From: Herbidospora daliensis
GTDB lineage: Bacteria > Actinomycetota > Actinomycetes > Streptosporangiales > Streptosporangiaceae
Length of the DNA: 64,000 nt
Direction of reading: 5' to 3'
Assembly: GCF_001570585.1 (NCBI RefSeq)
Contig: NZ_BBXF01000001.1
Location: 365,691-429,690 of the forward strand
This document shows, in pieces, positions 62,850 to 64,000 of this stretch; the stretch's first letter is position 1; each line of letters begins with the position of its first letter. Under the pieces are notes generated by a model. It saw only the letters and a list, made by a program, of their open reading frames with translations, did not search any database and was not told the origin of the DNA. The translations under genes and the position numbers were made by a program.

Positions 62850-64000
62850 CGGGTCCCCTGTTCCTTGATCAGGCCGAGCTGCATCCACACGCCCGCCGAC
62901 AGGCGCAGCACGTCGCTGTCGTTGGGCGGCCAGCCGGTGAAGCGGCTGTCGTTGACGAACTGGGTGTTGACGTAGTCGTACAGCTGGATCATCGGCAGGT
63001 TCTGGTTGGTCAGCCGGGCCAGGGTGCCGACGATCTGCTTCTGCTGCGCCGGGTCGGCGACGTTCAGCTGGTTGGTCAGCGCGCCCGGGTTGACGCCGTC
63101 GAGCGTCTCGGGGCCGCCCATCCAGTTGCCCTCCTTGCCGGGGGGCACGTGGGTGAGGTTGCCCGCGAGCAGCTGCCAGCCGTTGGCCGAGCCGTAGATG
63201 CGCTGGTAGATGTTGTACGGCGCGGGCCCGAGCGCCATCAGCCACAGGCCGATGTCGTACTTCCCGGCCGCCAGCTCGTCGAGGTAGAGCGTGTAGTCGG
63301 CCGAGGTCAGCACCGACGCCTGGATGCCGTGGTCGTTGAGCTGGCTGGTGATCGCCTTGGCGGCGGCGACCCAGTCGGAGAACGAGGCCGGCACGTGCAG
63401 CTCCACGACCCAGGGCGAGCCGTCGGGCATCGTCCACTTGCCGTTGACCTGCTTCATCCCGGCGGCCTTGAGCTCCTGCGCCGCCTTGGCGGGGTCGGGC
63501 TTGTACTGGTCGAGGCCGTTGATCGAGTCGCCGAGCCACGACTTGGCGGCCTCGGCGTGGATGCCGGTGGTGGTCGGCGACGGGGTGCCGCCCTCGGGCG
63601 AGGCGACCTTGGTGACCTGCGAGCGGTCGATCAGGTAGGCCAGCGCCTTGCGGACGTGCACGTTGTCGTAGGGCGCCTTGGTCTGGTTGAACGCCATCGA
63701 GACGGCGACCGGCGAGAAGCCCTTGACGACCTCGTTGCCGTCGGTCTGCCGGATGCGGTTCAGCACGCCGCTCGGCACCGCCGTGAAGGGGGCGCTGTCG
63801 AGGCGTCCGGCGATCAGGTAGTTCCAGATCTGCTGGTTGCCGGTGTAGTTGAGCACCTTCACGCGGTTGGGCGCGATCTTGTCGCTGGCCCAGAAGTGCT
63901 TGTTCTTGACGAGCAGGGCCTCGCCCGGGTTCACCCGCTCCAGCACGAACGGCCCGGCCGACACGTCCTTGGGCGGGGCGAAGGTGATGACCTTCTGCGC
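62846..64000 (-). CDS. Oligopeptide/dipeptide ABC substrate-binding protein (family 5), N-terminus outside window
   Basis: 384 codons seen to the window edge; the frame is open at 64000, so the N-terminal part including the signal or lipobox is missing. SBP family 5 features: SAGPFVLERVNPGEALLVKNKHFW, NYTGNQQIWNYLIAGRLDSAPF, AFNQTKAPYDNVHVRKALAYLIDRSQV, and the C-terminal IQLYDYVNTQFVNDSRFTGWPP. It captures oligopeptides or, given the operon with murQ, possibly muropeptides. First known gene of the operon that runs to 56000. Confidence 0.92.
   Translation of the reverse strand, partial: AQKVITFAPPKDVSAGPFVLERVNPGEALLVKNKHFWASDKIAPNRVKVLNYTGNQQIWNYLIAGRLDSAPFTAVPSGVLNRIRQTDGNEVVKGFSPVAVSMAFNQTKAPYDNVHVRKALAYLIDRSQVTKVASPEGGTPSPTTTGIHAEAAKSWLGDSINGLDQYKPDPAKAAQELKAAGMKQVNGKWTMPDGSPWVVELHVPASFSDWVAAAKAITSQLNDHGIQASVLTSADYTLYLDELAAGKYDIGLWLMALGPAPYNIYQRIYGSANGWQLLAGNLTHVPPGKEGNWMGGPETLDGVNPGALTNQLNVADPAQQKQIVGTLARLTNQNLPMIQLYDYVNTQFVNDSRFTGWPPNDSDVLRLSAGVWMQLGLIKEQGTR

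Overview
The window is about 72% GC, uses many GTG starts and is packed with start/stop overlaps (ATGA, GTGA). It carries Tat substrates, ricin-B-tailed secreted glycosidases, a SARP regulator and rare TTA codons. All of this fits a filamentous actinomycete, most likely of the Streptosporangiaceae type (for example Nonomuraea); that family-level guess is inference. I see no rRNA, transposase, phage gene or CRISPR array, and one tRNA (selenocysteine).

Layout. 0-4 kb: CGNR zinc-finger protein, acetyltransferase, MFS exporter, a small unknown protein, and a peptidase-S51-like protein fused to a CysRS-like C-terminal tail. 4-10.6 kb: three secreted carbohydrate-active proteins (ThuA/DUF1080; PQQ-type sugar dehydrogenase with PKD and CBM6; GH54 arabinofuranosidase) that share nearly identical ricin-B modules. 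10.7-14.9 kb: a SARP gene followed by a cluster whose promoter carries three 11-bp-spaced heptamers. It encodes an unknown protein, a MauD/TlpA-like membrane thioredoxin-fold protein, a Tat-exported cysteine-rich protein resembling the methylamine dehydrogenase light chain, membrane proteins including a MauE-like one, and a lipoprotein. 14.9-19 kb: the complete selenocysteine machinery selA-selB-selC with divergent selD.

19-31 kb and 37-45 kb: a deoxysugar (very probably L-fucose) catabolic region. It has an RbsABC-type importer, two FCD-type GntR regulators, L-fuconate dehydratase, a Tat-exported GH95 alpha-L-fucosidase, a 2-keto-3-deoxy-L-fuconate dehydrogenase-like SDR and a 2,4-diketo-3-deoxyfuconate hydrolase-like enzyme. 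The nickel-pincer lactate racemase set is interleaved: larE with the dehydratase, larA-larB-larC with the hydrolase. Because the last step of this pathway yields pyruvate and L-lactate, the racemase set has an obvious metabolic reason to be here. Inserted at 29.6-37.3 kb is a LacI-controlled glycan island (clan GH-A glycosidase, LacI, a carbohydrate ABC importer without its own ATPase, a GH63-like glycosidase). The same CGAATCGATTCG operator also sits in front of the GH54 gene at 9 kb, so the two loci look like one regulon.

43-52 kb: universal stress protein, SDR/XRE divergent pair, DedA membrane protein, a stand-alone NRPS-condensation-like protein, then 1.7 kb without genes holding three imperfect copies of a 205-219 bp tandem repeat. 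ThpR, a secreted alpha-carbonic anhydrase and a small membrane protein follow, then a second degenerate-repeat intergenic stretch. 52-56 kb: PadR-ABC-FtsX export operon with a perfect palindromic operator. 56-64 kb: an operon (oligopeptide-type binding protein, two permeases, two ATPases, a double GNAT, MurQ, a serine hydrolase) that looks like muropeptide scavenging; the binding protein is cut by the window end.

The most unusual signals are the in-frame TGA with a SECIS-resembling hairpin inside the SARP/Mau-like cluster just downstream of the sel genes, that cluster itself, the two-locus LacI regulon, the lactate racemase/fucose coupling, TTA codons concentrated in the first codons of five genes, and a repeat-built insertion in the serine hydrolase.
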